A stretch of 64,000 bases of DNA from Arthrobotrys musiformis (Eukaryota > Ascomycota > Orbiliomycetes > Orbiliales > Orbiliaceae), in contig JAVHJL010000012.1 of NCBI GenBank assembly GCA_036971715.1, forward strand, positions 372,001 through 436,000, given 5' to 3'. The stretch's first letter is position 1. Each line of letters starts with the position of its first letter. The notes beneath the pieces were generated by a model. The model made no database searches. It saw only the letters and a list, made by a program, of their open reading frames with translations, and was not told the origin of the DNA. Shown here piece after piece: positions 11,648 to 22,791 of this stretch. The translations under genes were made by a program, and so were the position numbers.

Positions 11648-11742
11648 ATTGGGCCAGAAAAACAAAAAGGTAGGAAACGTAATGCCTCTGCAGATGCATC
11701 CATCATAAGTGAGGATACGTTAGCCCAGATCTTCAACCTTGA

Positions 11743-12048
11743 TTGAGAAATGCCGATCTTGACGGGGCTATTCTTAGGATGGTAAGGAGATTGAACGAAA
11801 AGAGGCAGCGAAATATAGAATCAATGGTAGGGCGCTATCGTCTTCTTGAACGGTAGGTTCGAGATCAGATAAGAGTAGCTTGCTGGGTTGAAGCGGCGAC
11901 GAGAATGCAAGACGAAGGCGTAGAGGATGAGAGCGAAACGAATGGAGGAATAGATACCACATCGAGCGACGGACAGAAACTTAGGATTCAAATGGTCTTG
12001 TGTCTGTTGGCTTTCGCGATTACTTGGATGTACTTTTTATACTATTAA
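11743..12048 (+). CDS. 3' part of a tail-anchored protein with one in-frame TAG
   Basis: A frame open from 11743 (ATG 11779) has a Lys/Arg-rich helical segment (MVRRLNEKRQRNIESMV) and then TAG at 11854-11856. It continues with VRDQIRVACWVEAATRMQDE, an acidic linker and a hydrophobic C-terminal segment (MVLCLLAFAITWMYFLYY) ending in TAA. It looks like the last exon of a membrane-anchored protein whose upstream exons may have been displaced by the MULE next door. Function unknown. The coding call rests on composition only. Confidence 0.45.
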
Positions 12049-12162
12049 TAGATGCTAGGTACAAATATATAATACGTTGTATGGAAACTCAAAAGAACTT
12101 TTCTCTGCCTTCGATATTCTAGCTTCCCATACTTTTGATGCCTTTTGATATTCTAATGGCCG

Positions 12163-12483
12163 ATGCTTTTAAGATTTTCGCTTTTGGCGCTTTTCGCAAA
12201 GGTGGTGATGTCGCGCCCCGCTTCGCTGCGTGACGACGAGACTTTAGTATGCAATCTTGAACCGCCCTCGGAGGCTGGAGGAGGTATGTCCACCTGGCTT
12301 AGCGGCCCAAGCCTGGGGAGCACCCGGACCACGAAGCCAGATAAATATACTATCCCTAGTCTCCGAGGGCAGTTCAGGAGCGAATACTATCAATCGGGAT
12401 TAGGAGTTTTGGATGCGGAGGGCTTGGTTCGCCGGGGAGGTACGCATGCAGATCTTTCTTCGCCTGATCAAGTTGTGGATTAG
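12163..12483 (+). CDS. Small putative secreted protein, 106 aa
   Basis: ATG at 12163 starts MLLRFSLLALFAKVVMS, a plausible signal peptide with likely cleavage near residue 17-20. A hydrophilic Gly/Ser/Pro-rich body with one Cys follows, and the frame ends in TAG. There is no domain. Size and signal would fit a small secreted protein, but a single Cys is unusual for a stable extracellular one. Coding status is unproven because longer minus-strand frames overlap the 3' end. Confidence 0.4.
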   Translation: MLLRFSLLALFAKVVMSRPASLRDDETLVCNLEPPSEAGGGMSTWLSGPSLGSTRTTKPDKYTIPSLRGQFRSEYYQSGLGVLDAEGLVRRGGTHADLSSPDQVVD

Positions 12484-12941
12484 GTAGATTGAGCTTGGGT
12501 CGTAGTCTGGGGTTTATCGTGTAAGAGGCGACTCGTAACCGACTCATGACCTCGTCGTTAAAACAGTCCATTCCGAACTGCGGCGTGTGAGGTGGGAGAA
12601 CTATAAGAAAGAAATCGATGGAAGGCGTAGTCAAATACGAAGTACTTAAGTTGTTGGATGGAACTCTTGGAGGAAAAATACCTCACGGTCACAACACAGT
12701 TTTTGTGCGGGGTTAGCTTCGCAGTAGCGCCCGGGAAAGACGAGCCTAACCGAAGGAGAAAAGCTAGTAGACCATGCGAAAGAAAACGGCCGCAGTCAAG
12801 AAACAACCCCTCAAAAAAAGAAAATTGCTCGCCGAAAACCGTAGCTATTAGCATCCTTATATTTCTGCTCTCCCTTCCGTCCACAAATCCTCTTTGGTTC
12901 CCACCAGCAAAGGGCTTCAAAAGTCCAGCCAGAAACAGACC

Positions 12942-13337
12942 CTAGGTACATCTCATTCCGGCGTTGTAAAAGTCCCATGCTTTAAACCACTGCCCTGTTA
13001 ATATGCAAAAAGCCCCAAACAGGTAGGAAATGGCATAAGGAATAGTACAAGTCTCGGATCGATTCCTTTTTAGGAATTTCTCTTTTGCCTTCTCTTTTGC
13101 CTTCTCTTTTACCTCCTCTTTGTGTTTAGCCCGTCCAGTCATATCTGGGCTTGAATTTATGTTGCACTTGAGTTGTGTAATAGTGTTCAAATCCGTCAGA
13201 GGCTCACGCTGGTAACTTGGGTTTTCGTTGCAACCAGACCTTTCCCATGCTGAACGGCTAATAGATACCAACAGTTCTGCGGTGAGCAGGATCCAGCTGT
13301 CGCCGGCGGGCTCTAAGTTGTGATTTTTGTTATCCAT
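12942..13337 (-). CDS. Hypothetical protein with K/E repeats and a hydrophobic C-terminal helix
   Basis: ATG 13337, 131 aa. Residues about 72-88 are KEEVKEKAKEKAKEKFLKR, encoded by a degenerate repeat of about 12 bp at 13078-13125. A hydrophobic segment (PYAISYLFGAFCILTGQWF) follows. The frame ends at TAG 12944-12942 and stays open in the same frame to 12558, so it may be another TAG-interrupted ORF. The downstream part overlaps plus-strand frames and is less convincing. No family recognised. Confidence 0.45.
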   Translation of the reverse strand: MDNKNHNLEPAGDSWILLTAELLVSISRSAWERSGCNENPSYQREPLTDLNTITQLKCNINSSPDMTGRAKHKEEVKEKAKEKAKEKFLKRNRSETCTIPYAISYLFGAFCILTGQWFKAWDFYNAGMRCT

Positions 13338-13695
13338 TGGGGGAGGTTTTTTTTGAGACGACTAGACAGCGTTTTAATTTTTCATTATAAGGCGGATGGA
13401 GCGTAATTTGAAACTTATGAAGTACAAGAATCCTAAATAGACTGCCTAACCTGGCCGGTGCGCGACATGTCGATCGCGAGGGGTTAGTGATGCGTGGCGG
13501 CGTGCATACTGCTTAGGGGTTACCTCGTCCCCACATGAGAAATATAAACATGTCTAGACGCGCCCGTGAAATTGCGATCATTGACGACCCTTTAACGATA
13601 AAACCCAGTACGAAGTACGGAATCGGGTCGGCGCCGGCAGACACCAATCCACAGTCCTGAAACTAGGCCAATACACTAGTATAGGGCGTTACATC
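13338..13695. other. Intergenic, likely promoters of diverging genes
   Basis: No open frame of note. The stretch lies between the minus-strand start at 13337 and the plus-strand start at 13696 and probably carries both promoters. Confidence 0.6.
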
Positions 13696-14994
13696 ATGGA
13701 CTTCAACGTCTTCTTCTCTGCCTCTTCCAACCTAATCCGACACGCACAACCTCTTAAAGCTCTATCTCTAATTCCGGCTTCGCCCAGGAGCTCAAAAACG
13801 GCCAATAAGTGGGACGTAACGGTCGATGATTGCCAGGTTACTCACAAACTTCATAGATGGATGGCGCATTGGAACCAACGTTCTACCGTCTGTCTTGCCA
13901 CAGTGAACAACAGCCTCTATGGACATTTAGAAGCCCAACTACTCCCAATCCTGCGAACCCAGGTTTATGTCGTCACAGCGCCTGATTTCCGCCCAGAGGA
14001 CCTGCCCTCGCTAGTCATGATAGCAGACGTCATGAAGTTCATTGGGGTTGGCGTAGAACCAGGGAGCCTCCTAATATGGACTCGACTTTATCTCGAAGTT
14101 TGTTGCCACCTGTCTGATCAGCTCTCCATACCAGACATAGTAGAATTTGGTTTACGAGATAACTCCAGACGGCTACAGAGCCGCGACACAAATAGTGTCT
14201 CGTGCGAAGTAAGGAGTTCCATGTTCAGCACTTTGCCGCCCGGCACGACGCACTCACCCTCTATCGAACTACTACTCGCCCATTCAGCCCAGTTTTCGCG
14301 CCCATTGGACCCGCCTTCCTGGGTTTGTGTACTTTGTTCCAGACAAGTTTCCTGTCGTTCCTTCCTACATGAACACTGGAAGCAGGAACACTTTGATCAT
14401 CCCCATTTCCTTTATTTTTGGCCACTGCAATGCAATACTCTCGGCATTGAGGGAGAGCCTCACCGTCAGTTTTGCTTTAGTATCAACGGATCGGGCACAG
14501 CTTATTCGACCCTCTACAAACACTATTATCGGTTATTTTACGAATGTTTATATGGCGTGGATTCAGGTTGCTCTAGTTTCCAAGACAAGGGCTTGCTCTC
14601 AAGTACTATGGTTGATAAAATTGCAGGAAGCTTTGATCTTTTACATTAGCATGGTGCTCAGCCTATTATTGACACCACGGATATATTTTCGTTATTTCAT
14701 CTCTATGAACGGATGAAGAACCTTGAGGGTACCCCCGATCCCGAAAACGTCGAGGCCTATCAGAGCGTATATATTGCTGTTGCGGCACATCTTGTCGCGG
14801 GTGGAGTGAAGCCACCGAAATTTGGGCGAAAAGAGCCCCTTATAACTTGGGCGCTCTTACCAGAGTTGGTTCAATTTTTAATCACCAAAAAAAGGCTTCC
14901 GGCCGAACATGGAGAGAAGTGGTTTCGGCAGTATGTAGCTACCTGTTTTATGTTGGTACGAGAGGCCTTAGAAAAAGATTCTACCCAAGTTTGA
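13696..14994 (+). pseudogene. C2H2-type paralogue with one in-frame TAG
   Basis: ATG 13696. One frame runs to TGA 14994 (433 codons) with a single TAG at 14647-14649. The core (about residues 215-260) is WVCVLCSRQVSCRSFLHEHW followed by KQEHFDH and a later Cys. It aligns with FKCVLCNAKTYSLYILTVHW, KEHADHEDF and HKQFC of the minus-strand gene at 32.6-34.3 kb. Similarity continues past the TAG (FHLYERM against FHKKM, LPELVQFL against LPELVRGL, WFRQYVATCFMLVREAL against WLQGYKRVCYVVLRGV). The stop therefore lies inside a once-continuous protein and is not its end. An intron is unlikely because the frame is kept and no multiple-of-three GT-AG pair fits. Function unknown. Confidence 0.75.
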
Positions 14995-15491
14995 TTGGCA
15001 GTTTTTCTGGAACCAAGCCATATCCAAAATACTTAAGTAGGCATGTTTCCTAATTTAGAATATGTTTCTTATTTCTTGGTTGTTCAAATTGTGTTGTATT
15101 TGTTGGATGTCGAGCCTTTGGTTACGGGACTGCTCCCAAATTTTTCGTGTTCCCCAACTCAGTTTGGTTAGGAGACTGATTTTTCGTGCTGATGAGTGAC
15201 ATTTTGGCCGTTGATCGGTTGGGAAGACCCCCAAAAATACAAGCTAAGAGACGTGCGGGGTCGATAGTCGATACTAGACGGCGGTCAGCCGCTCTCTTAT
15301 CACAAGGAACAAATTACAATTTTTCTGAATGATAGTCATACAGTCTTGTTAGCTGCCACACCTTATAGTCGTATTCTACAAATGGATAAATGACCAACAG
15401 CCAGCGGCGAAAATACAAACTGCATATGTAACTAATTTTACCCCTGCCATTTGGAAGACGAGCCGTGTTTGTTCCCCCATACCGGCCCACA
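14995..15491. other. Intergenic, no supported gene
   Basis: 3' flanks of two convergent genes. A minus-strand frame at 15314-15655 overlaps the neighbouring gene in another frame and is treated as a shadow. Confidence 0.6.
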
Positions 15492-16168
15492 TCATTGGTT
15501 ATGGTTGCTACCGCCACTATCTCCACTTCGCCAACGGACAACACCTCGCTCCCGTCTTCTAGCCGGATCCTTGTTCTTTTCGCGGGCACCACGGTTCTCG
15601 TTTGCTCGCCGCATGCAGTGCTCAAATAACCATTGACGCCCTTCGGATTTATCAATCGGGTTCAAAGGATCGGTCGCTTTCATCATTTCATTGATAAGAA
15701 GTCGGTCGCCTTCACTTTCAATGTTATGCGTTTGAAGTAAAGCGAGAAATTTAGCATACATCTCATGTTTAAGGCTGGGTTCTTGTTGGAGATGCGTCGG
15801 GAACTGAGTTGAAAAACGATCCTTATATTCGCTCAGGACGATTTGGCATATTTCCTTTCTAAGATCAATATGACGTTTCGAAACTTCCTGCTGAAATCGA
15901 GGCTAAATCATACCTGTATGATCGTAAGAATATTTTGAATGCGACCCGTTCCATTGCGGCTTCCTTGTTTTTGCTGCCAATACTCGTCGCCGAAAGCCGA
16001 TATTATGTGCGAGGTGCCCAAATTATTGTGTCGTCCTGGTTTTGGTTTGGGAACGTGCGGGATGTGTTCCGCTCCAAAGGGGCTTGGAAATCCGGTTTCG
16101 AGAGACATGGTCATTAGCTCAGTTGCTATTGAAGTGGGAAGATTGAAGAGGTTGAATGAAAGTGTCAT
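15492..16168 (-). CDS. Hypothetical protein, two exons, 205 aa
   Basis: Exon 1 is 16168-15914 (ATG 16168, MTLSFNLFNLP) and ends at an excellent CAG/GTATGA donor. Exon 2 is about 15854-15492, including FLALLQTHNIESEGDRLLIN, ATDPLNPIDKSEGRQWLFEH and a basic, Arg-rich tail, ending in TGA. The acceptor is unsure: AAAG at 15858-15855 keeps the phase, whereas the nearer TTTCAG would leave an intron of only 23 nt. The stretch between is also open apart from a TAG. No domain recognised. Confidence 0.6.
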
Positions 16169-16583
16169 TTAAACATTTAGGCATGGGGTCATGACGTGTC
16201 ACTTGTACCGCAGAACAAACTGTTGATGCAGGTAAGTGACAGACTAGTGGTGTATATATGTGGAACGGTTGTGGGGATCGCCTAAAGTTGCTAAATTCAT
16301 CCCCGACCCTGAGCGGGCCCCGGGAACCGGAACTGGACAAACGTTGAACAACACAACACCCATGCGGGAAGTTCGGAGCAGCAATCAGTATCACCACGAT
16401 AAAGATTGTTAGATTGTTTAAAGAACGCCAGTCGGAAGAAGGCAGAATGAGTACTATACCTGGAGTGGAAAGATATATATAAAACAGGGGGTAGCCCACG
16501 TATGGTAAACAAATCCCTTCATGTTAATATCCAGCAATACATATCTGTAACGTAACTAGCTTTTCTCAACTAAATATTATACG

Positions 16584-17140
16584 ATGTCATCTTTAAATCA
16601 ATCATACGCATCAGTAAGTTTCCTAAGTATTTACTTAATTATCATAAAATATTTAGAATCCTGCTAATTGTTGAGAAATCAAAGGGCTACCCAGCTCGCC
16701 CAACCCTTCCAGTGGCTCATTCACAAGACAATTCGGGGTATAAGACGAGCGGCCCAAACGTTGCGAACGGCTCCAATCCACAATGCTCGCCGCGTCCGCC
16801 AGCGCTCCGCGAAGACGTCAGCTCCCGTACCCTAAACACCACAGCCGCTGTTCCGGACACAGTTTACAGCCACTCAAGCTCCTATCAGCAATTTCATGTC
16901 GCATTTGAGCTTGGGAAAGCTACCATGTTAATGCAAGACGTGAGTCAGAGGCTCGAGAGAGTTGAGAGACGCATAGAACGCATTCCAACGACCGAGAAAC
17001 ACTTGGAGATGTTAGAGGCCTTAGAAAGCAATACCACCGGTCCTAGAAGTGCGCAAGCATATTTACTCGAAAGAGTAAATAGCATAGCGCTCGCCTTAAC
17101 CCACATTATGAGGAAGCTGGGTCTACGATGGGGGAGTTAG
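16584..17140 (+). CDS. Hypothetical coiled-coil protein, two exons, 164 aa
   Basis: Exon 1 16584-16613 encodes MSSLNQSYAS and ends at GTAAGT. The intron 16614-16675 (62 nt) has GCTAAT before the acceptor and keeps phase 0. Exon 2 16676-17140 is Ser/Pro-rich, then has a coiled coil at about residues 95-125 (DVSQRLERVERRIERIP). It ends WGS at TAG, after which 11 sense codons remain open to a TAA. Function unknown. Confidence 0.65.
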
Positions 17141-17833
17141 CAACATAATGGGGGATTTCTCATGTAAACTAGCCTACAAGCAAGAATAATAGTAACACAT
17201 TGATAGTCCTAGTGAACTAGAATCAAGGCTTGTTTTCACTGCCCGGGTGTTCTTTGAAGGCCCACGAGGGTAAGAAACACGAACCCTAACACTTCATAGG
17301 CCGTGTGTCGTACACCTCAACCTGCATACACATATCGATGTGCTTTCCATAAGATTGCCCCGCTCAGGATAATGGCGTCTACGAAGTGTCTCTTGAACTT
17401 GCGACGTGGTAGTTGACCTTATGCGTATATTCTAAGGAAAGTGCGGAGCTCGAATATCGCCGTTCATGCAGTCCGAACTCACGTCCATGCATGCGAAATG
17501 AGGTGGCATTTGTCCATGGACTGTCTGGATTCGAGGCTAATGGGCTGTGTCACGAGTGGGACCTTTTCAGAACGTAACAAGGCGCACAGAGGCTTGCAGG
17601 CCAGAATGCACGTACGCTCTCGACCACCACAGCACGCCACCTAGTCGATATAGACATTTTTCTTGTGATAAAATCAGACAGGTTCTAGGGTGGGAAACTC
17701 CTATTAAAGCAAAGAAATCTACCTGCGAAAAGCTTTCATCCTCAACAAAAACCAATCCAAATTCCACAAAAAACTTCGTGCGGCAATAATCTTCTACTTT
17801 ACCGGCTCTATAAATCTAGCCATAGGCACGCCT
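17141..17833. other. Intergenic, no supported gene
   Basis: Short overlapping frames on both strands only; no ATG-started frame with coding composition beyond about 80 codons. Confidence 0.5.
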
Positions 17834-18187
17834 ATGATTACCCCAGCTCAGCTTGCTACTCCTGCTGCAATGCCCGTGGATGATTCATTTACCCATGCTG
17901 CCTAGCTGCCCCAAACCCCCGTCGAGTCTGCAGCTCAGCAGCCTCGGCTCAGCGACCCGATTTCGCTTCCTGGAGCAACCCCCCCCAAAAACGAACAACC
18001 CCAATCTATGGAGATTGTAAACGTTATTACCAATCTCTACCGGCAGCATCACGATTGGCTTACGCTCCTTACGATAGTACTCCTCTGCATCCTCTTGAAA
18101 GAGCTTGTCCTTGCCGCGGGGGGCTCCATTCCACTCATCGACATGCCCCAACAACTCCAAAAACTCATGCGTTGGCTGTGGAGTTAG
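17834..18187 (+). CDS. Small membrane protein frame with one in-frame TAG
   Basis: From ATG 17834 (MITPAQLATPAAMPVDD) one frame of 117 codons runs to TAG 18185-18187 and is broken only by TAG at 17903-17905. After the break comes a Pro/Gln-rich stretch (LPQTPVESAAQQPRLSD). A single hydrophobic helix follows (WLTLLTIVLLCILLKELVLA), then a Leu/Gln tail (MPQQLQKLMRWLWS). Composition before and after the TAG is alike. An internal ATG (MEIVNVITNLY) could start a shorter product. No family recognised. Confidence 0.5.
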
Positions 18188-18441
18188 CCACCTGCATGGT
18201 CGGTCGGTTCCTCGTGGAGTCCATCATGGATAGCTGTTTCACTTTTGTCACATTTCCAATTCGATTTATCATATGATCATGTCAATTTAAGAGTTATCAA
18301 TGCAATCTATTTTAAATACATGTTGAGGGCTGGAAAGCTTTCCATATATTCATCCCACCTAAAAGTCTAACAAGACAGAAGGGAGTAAAACGATGACATT
18401 CGAAGACGAGATGTGGGCTTAAAATATGATAGAAACGTTGC

Positions 18442-19124
18442 TCAAGCCAGAATATGCAGCCAGGCAGCCACAGCCTCGCCTCCACTTGTTTTCGCTGGAT
18501 CCTTTTTTGATAGTGCTGGTGCTTCGGGGTGTTGCTTCGGCCGTTTGGCGGGAGGGAGTTTCACATCCGTCTCGGAGCCGCTCCAAACTGCGCCCCGGGC
18601 CTGAGGATTCGGGTTTTCCTCAGCGACCTTAGTCTTATGCTCGAAACCGGGATCTTGGCTTGCGTCACCCTCGTAACGAGATGTTCGACCTTCTTCTCCG
18701 GCCTGTCTGCAGGGATGAGTTTGGTGTGCACGTGGTGTGGCCCTGCCGCTCGGCGGCAACGACGCCGAGTCCGACGGGGCTCTGGGAAGTTCTCCTTTCC
18801 AATGGACAGAGCTTTTGAGTCTATTGACGTTACCGACTCAATTTCGGTTCTTTTTCGCTTGAAAGGGGGGTAAAGTGTCTTGAGTGGCTTTTTTCCAGTG
18901 CTAGATGCGTTTTCAGATTCGTCGTCCGCAAAAATCTCGAAGGGCTTGGATTTCTGTCGATACGACTTGGTCCGGGCCCAAGGCCTGCGTTTCGCAGGCA
19001 TGGTCTTGCAAATTATCTCGCAAACTGACTGCTGCTGCGAAACCACATTCTTCAGAATCTCTACCGCGGCATCCAGGAGCCGTGAGTTCTGCTCCAAAAT
19101 TTTCGACAGTTGATCTCGGTCCAT
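18442..19124 (-). CDS. Hypothetical basic nuclear-type protein, probably frameshifted
   Basis: ATG 19124 (MDRDQLSKILEQNSRLLDAA) begins a helical or coiled N-terminus, followed by several basic clusters (PAKRRPWARTKSYRQKSK, PFKRKRTE, RRTRRRCRR). The frame ends at 18561. From about 18690 a different frame gives more protein-like sequence (GDASQDPGFEHKTKVAEENP ... PPAKRPKQHPEAPALSKK) to TGA 18442. A one-base frameshift near 18685-18695 is the simplest link; an intron with proper signals was not found. Multiple basic clusters suggest nuclear location. Function unknown. Confidence 0.5.
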
Positions 19125-19391
19125 GTGGTTGAGATAGAGGGAGCGGGATGGTGTCTGGTCCTAGAGTAATTGAGAGTGAGAAGGTTGTGGTTTAGGGTAG
19201 ATTGAGAAGTGACTAGAGGTAGACAGGCTTTATGTAGGCTTTATATAGGGGTTTCTAGTGACGCGAAAGATTGCATTGGATTCTCGATAGCACCCCAGAT
19301 CGGGGGAAATAAAAGTAGATGGCTGGTTGATATACAATAAGTGGGAACGCGTAAGAGCAATCATGGTGGATACTCGGCCAGCCAGGCTTGT

Positions 19392-21701
19392 TCAGGCTTT
19401 TTCGCTGCCATAGTATATAATGCTGGAATTGGTGGAGTATTCTCGTCTATGCCGTATTTCATCCCGCTCCCACTCACACCGGTGAACCTTGTAGCTGATC
19501 GGATTCCTTGACAACGGCGCACCAATTCCCTTTTCCCACTTCCACTCAGAAGCCCAGTTGACTCTCTCCACGCCGGTGAGCCCCATGAACTCGATGAAAC
19601 GATTTTCAGACCGACGCTCCGTCGTTTTGCATACGTAACGCGGTCCATACATGATTCGAATATAGAAATATTCAAGCACACTCTCTTCCACCATTTCTGA
19701 AAATCGGAGACAAATCTCGTTGAGATTATTTGGTCCTTCAGGTTGCGTCTCAGGAGAGTCGACTTTGAAGTATCCTTTAAGGTCTAGATCATTTTCTCCC
19801 GACATCATCTCAAATGTTCGGAGATATTGCGGAAATGAAATCAGAGATTCCTATTTCGTTAGCGGAGGATCTAAATCGGCTAAACTTTTGGTTGCGATGG
19901 AAGGAAGTGGACCTACAAATTCGTAGTCATGACAGGGTGGTAATTCATCCCAACAGAAGTTTTGGAGAGAAGGAAGTTTCTTAAAAATCCAGTTCAAGCT
20001 GTCGACTATTCCTCCGATGCTCGGGTCTCGGTCAGGACAAGAGAGATAATCGCCGCCGGAGATATGTAGGAAGGTAAGTGTTTGCAATCTCGCGACTTGC
20101 CATAGTTGTCGCACATCGTATATTTCTGTGCCGAAATACTCGTTGCGGCACCTTGGCAGGCCCCCAGAAACAATAATCTTCATCGGCGATTTGAGCACCA
20201 ATTCATCCATACCCGGATCAAGGACCTCTTCATATTCAAGTTCGGCTAATCTCTCGAGTTTTAATATTGCTATGTCTTCGCCAGTTTCCGGATTAGCCCC
20301 AGGCGGCGGACTTCTAGAGCTACTGCAGTGGATATCGCATGGGCAGATCCATTTTCCACAAGGATTGCATCGGCTTAAGGGCTTCCTAACGTCACTTTCT
20401 GGTACTATTATTTGTGTTCCCGGGCAATGACCTGCGGGATCTTCGATCAATATCTGTGAGGGCGCGGGCGTCAGCTAATCCTGTTTGGTCCTTGAAATTA
20501 TTTACGGGGCAGGTTACTAACACTTGAACCAATAAGTTCAGCCCTTCCAAGAGACATCGGAATGTCAATTACCACTTGGTTCCCCTGAGGCTCTAGGAGG
20601 ACGCTAGGTAACCAGGTGCACCGATGTAAAGCCTCGAAAACTGCCCCCCTAGTGAGATCAACTCTTGGCTCAATCCAGTCCCAAAACGGCAAAAATACTC
20701 GGTTCGCGAAGGACTTTGTCGTTAGGGTAGTGTAACGCAAAAACCAAGCCAAAAATACTTTTGCGCTGACCTCCTCGCTCCGCATAGACTCGATACCCGC
20801 CATGATTAGTTCGGCCCAAATGGCCAATTGAACTATCTCTTTTTCGTGTTCTACTAGATCATGGTAAGGGTAATCTGCTGCGACGAAACAGGGAAACTTT
20901 GATTTCTGGAAGTAGTTACGTTGCCGAATATTGGCCCGCATCGCCTCGTATACCTCATTGAATTTATCAGGCTGGCCGCCTACGTTGTGCATATCTTTTA
21001 GAGCCGAGAGGTGGTGAATATAGTAGTCTTGCGTGAAGTCCTTCCGTATACTGCCTATGGATTTCTTTTGCCTTCCCAGGCTATTCAATAACGTCTGCTC
21101 GACGTTTGAAAAGAGGGAAACTATATCTTCCCGCTTAAGAGCGTGGCCGAATCCTTCGTACCAAAATGACCCAAGATGGTAGCAAAAGGTGACTTGAACA
21201 TTATACCATTCTATATATATCCGTTATTTTTCATACAGGAGAGATGAAAGGGCGTGGGGAGAAGTAACGTACCACCAAACAGACGAATGGTTGATGGCTG
21301 AGCTCCGTCGATAATTTTTTCTTCAGAGACAAAAGGGTAGTAAAAGCGTTCCATCTTGATAGTCTCAAGACACAGGTCCGCAATGCGGTCTCGACACTAG
21401 ATATGATCGACTGCGAAACCGGTGGGATTGGGGCAGAATCTGTGAGGTTTTGTCGTAGATATCAATGGGAATAGAATAAAGAGGCGGGGAAAGGGTATTA
21501 ATACAGGTGCTAGGGCTATCCAGTGCTTCCTAATGAATTCAGCATTGTTTTGATCCGACGTGGATGCTTTGGGCCGTGTCTTCAGCCTCGCCGAATTGAG
21601 GGGGTGCACACAATGCTGCAAGGTGAGTTATCAGCCCTTACCCTCGCATAGGGCCTTGCAAACGCGAAACCTACCTTCGAATCAACGTTATTACGATCCA
21701 T
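19392..21701 (-). CDS. Large hypothetical protein, four exons, two in-frame TAGs
   Basis: The hand model has exons 21701-21675 (ATG, MDRNNVDSK), 21615-21273, 21210-20506 and 20431-19392, totalling 705 codons. All three introns are GT-AG (GTAGGT, GTACGT, GTAAAT donors) and phases match at every junction, which supports the model strongly. Two TAGs remain: 21399-21397, which could instead be an acceptor (ATCTAG), and 19853-19851 between LADLDPPLTK and ESLISFPQYLRTF. The final exon has a short Cys cluster (RCNPCGKWICPCDIHC) and a WIFKKLPSLQNFCWDELPPC stretch typical of fungal F-box/LRR-like proteins. Function is not known. The last part (residues about 560-700) has KYEIDENTPP-like content in other frames that I ignored. 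Confidence 0.65.
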
Positions 21702-22182
21702 TTAAGACTAGGAAGCTAGTGGGTCATCTGTTGACATCCTCGCATTGTCCGCGCTAAAGACAATTATGCAATTTGACATCGACATGTCGGGGCTAAAACG
21801 AGATAGCTCATGAAACTGGGTCGACTGGAGAATATAACAAACATATGTTGCGCATTGGCGTCGATACATCTATCGTTTGGTAAAGAAGGATTTTATTTTG
21901 CGTTGGTCTTCGATGGGGAGACCTTTCTCTTTTCTACATGTCACACAACGCGAATTCAACCTATTCTTCCACATTCATTTCGATCCCATCGTATAGTACA
22001 AACCCCAGGTTCCTTATCGGAGGAGTCATAGCTGTTTGCTTCCGCAACACAAATAAATAGGAACATTGTTGGCTAGGAATTTTCTTCTTGTACGAATGCG
22101 ACCCGCAATCACGACCTAGGCCTCGAATTGCACCCGCCCACAACTTCCAAACCCGTCACACGGAGGGAACTGTGCCCTAATC
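21702..22182. other. Intergenic, shared upstream region of divergent genes
   Basis: The stretch lies between the minus-strand start at 21701 and the plus-strand start at 22183. No supported gene; presumably both promoters. Confidence 0.6.
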
Positions 22183-22791
22183 ATGTCCGGCCTCAATTCC
22201 CGAAATCTCCATGCTTCAACTTCGGCGGAGAGCTCCCAGGCGGCGTTTGACACCGCTGTCGAGGTTCTTTCTGGATTGCGAGAGGGGAATTTGAGCCCCG
22301 CATTCCAACAGAGTCAAACACCTGACCAAACAAGTGGCCGCTCCACGTTTTCTTCTTCAGCTCATCTAGTCCCAAAAACAGAAGAAGAGGTTGCATACGA
22401 TCGTTGCAAGAAATTGAGTGTGAGGGTGAGCGTACCTACTATACGGGAAGAACTCGGAATTCCATCACCGGGGATGGCAAATGACCATACCTGGGACCAG
22501 TTATCGGTAAATCCTTCCCCTGTTCTACCCGAAGTCGCCGTACCTAGCTGACATGATGGTGCCTAGGAGTTGGTGGCACAGCTTGGTTACAAATATCGCC
22601 TCGAACTCAAAGAAACCTCTGAAGTTTCTATAACGGACTTAACTAATATTTGTAAAGAAATTGAAAATTCAATTCCGTGGCAAGAATGTACCCCAAAAAA
22701 GCCGGCAGCGGCTTATGTCCCCACCCTTCTTTATCGCTGGAAACAAAACCGGATCCGTCGGCCGGAACAGCGTAAAGGGGGTCCACACTAG
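22183..22791 (+). CDS. Hypothetical protein, two exons, 182 aa
   Basis: Exon 1 22183-22506 (MSGLNSRNLHASTSAESSQ) ends at GTAAAT. The intron 22507-22566 (60 nt) has GCTGAC before CCTAG and keeps phase 0. Exon 2 22567-22791 encodes ELVAQLGYKYRLELKETSEV and a basic C-terminus (RWKQNRIRRPEQRKGGPH), ending in TAG. The N-terminal half is Ser/Thr-rich and disordered. No domain recognised. Confidence 0.6.

Noticed and set aside
12658..12945. Plus-strand frame with a hydrophobic segment (TVAISILIFLLSLPS)
   Set aside because: It competes with other open frames on both strands, and has no promoter, splice or homology support.
22549..22566. TGA and TAG between two same-frame ORFs
   Set aside because: Both fall in a canonical 60-nt intron with GTAAAT, GCTGAC and CCTAG.
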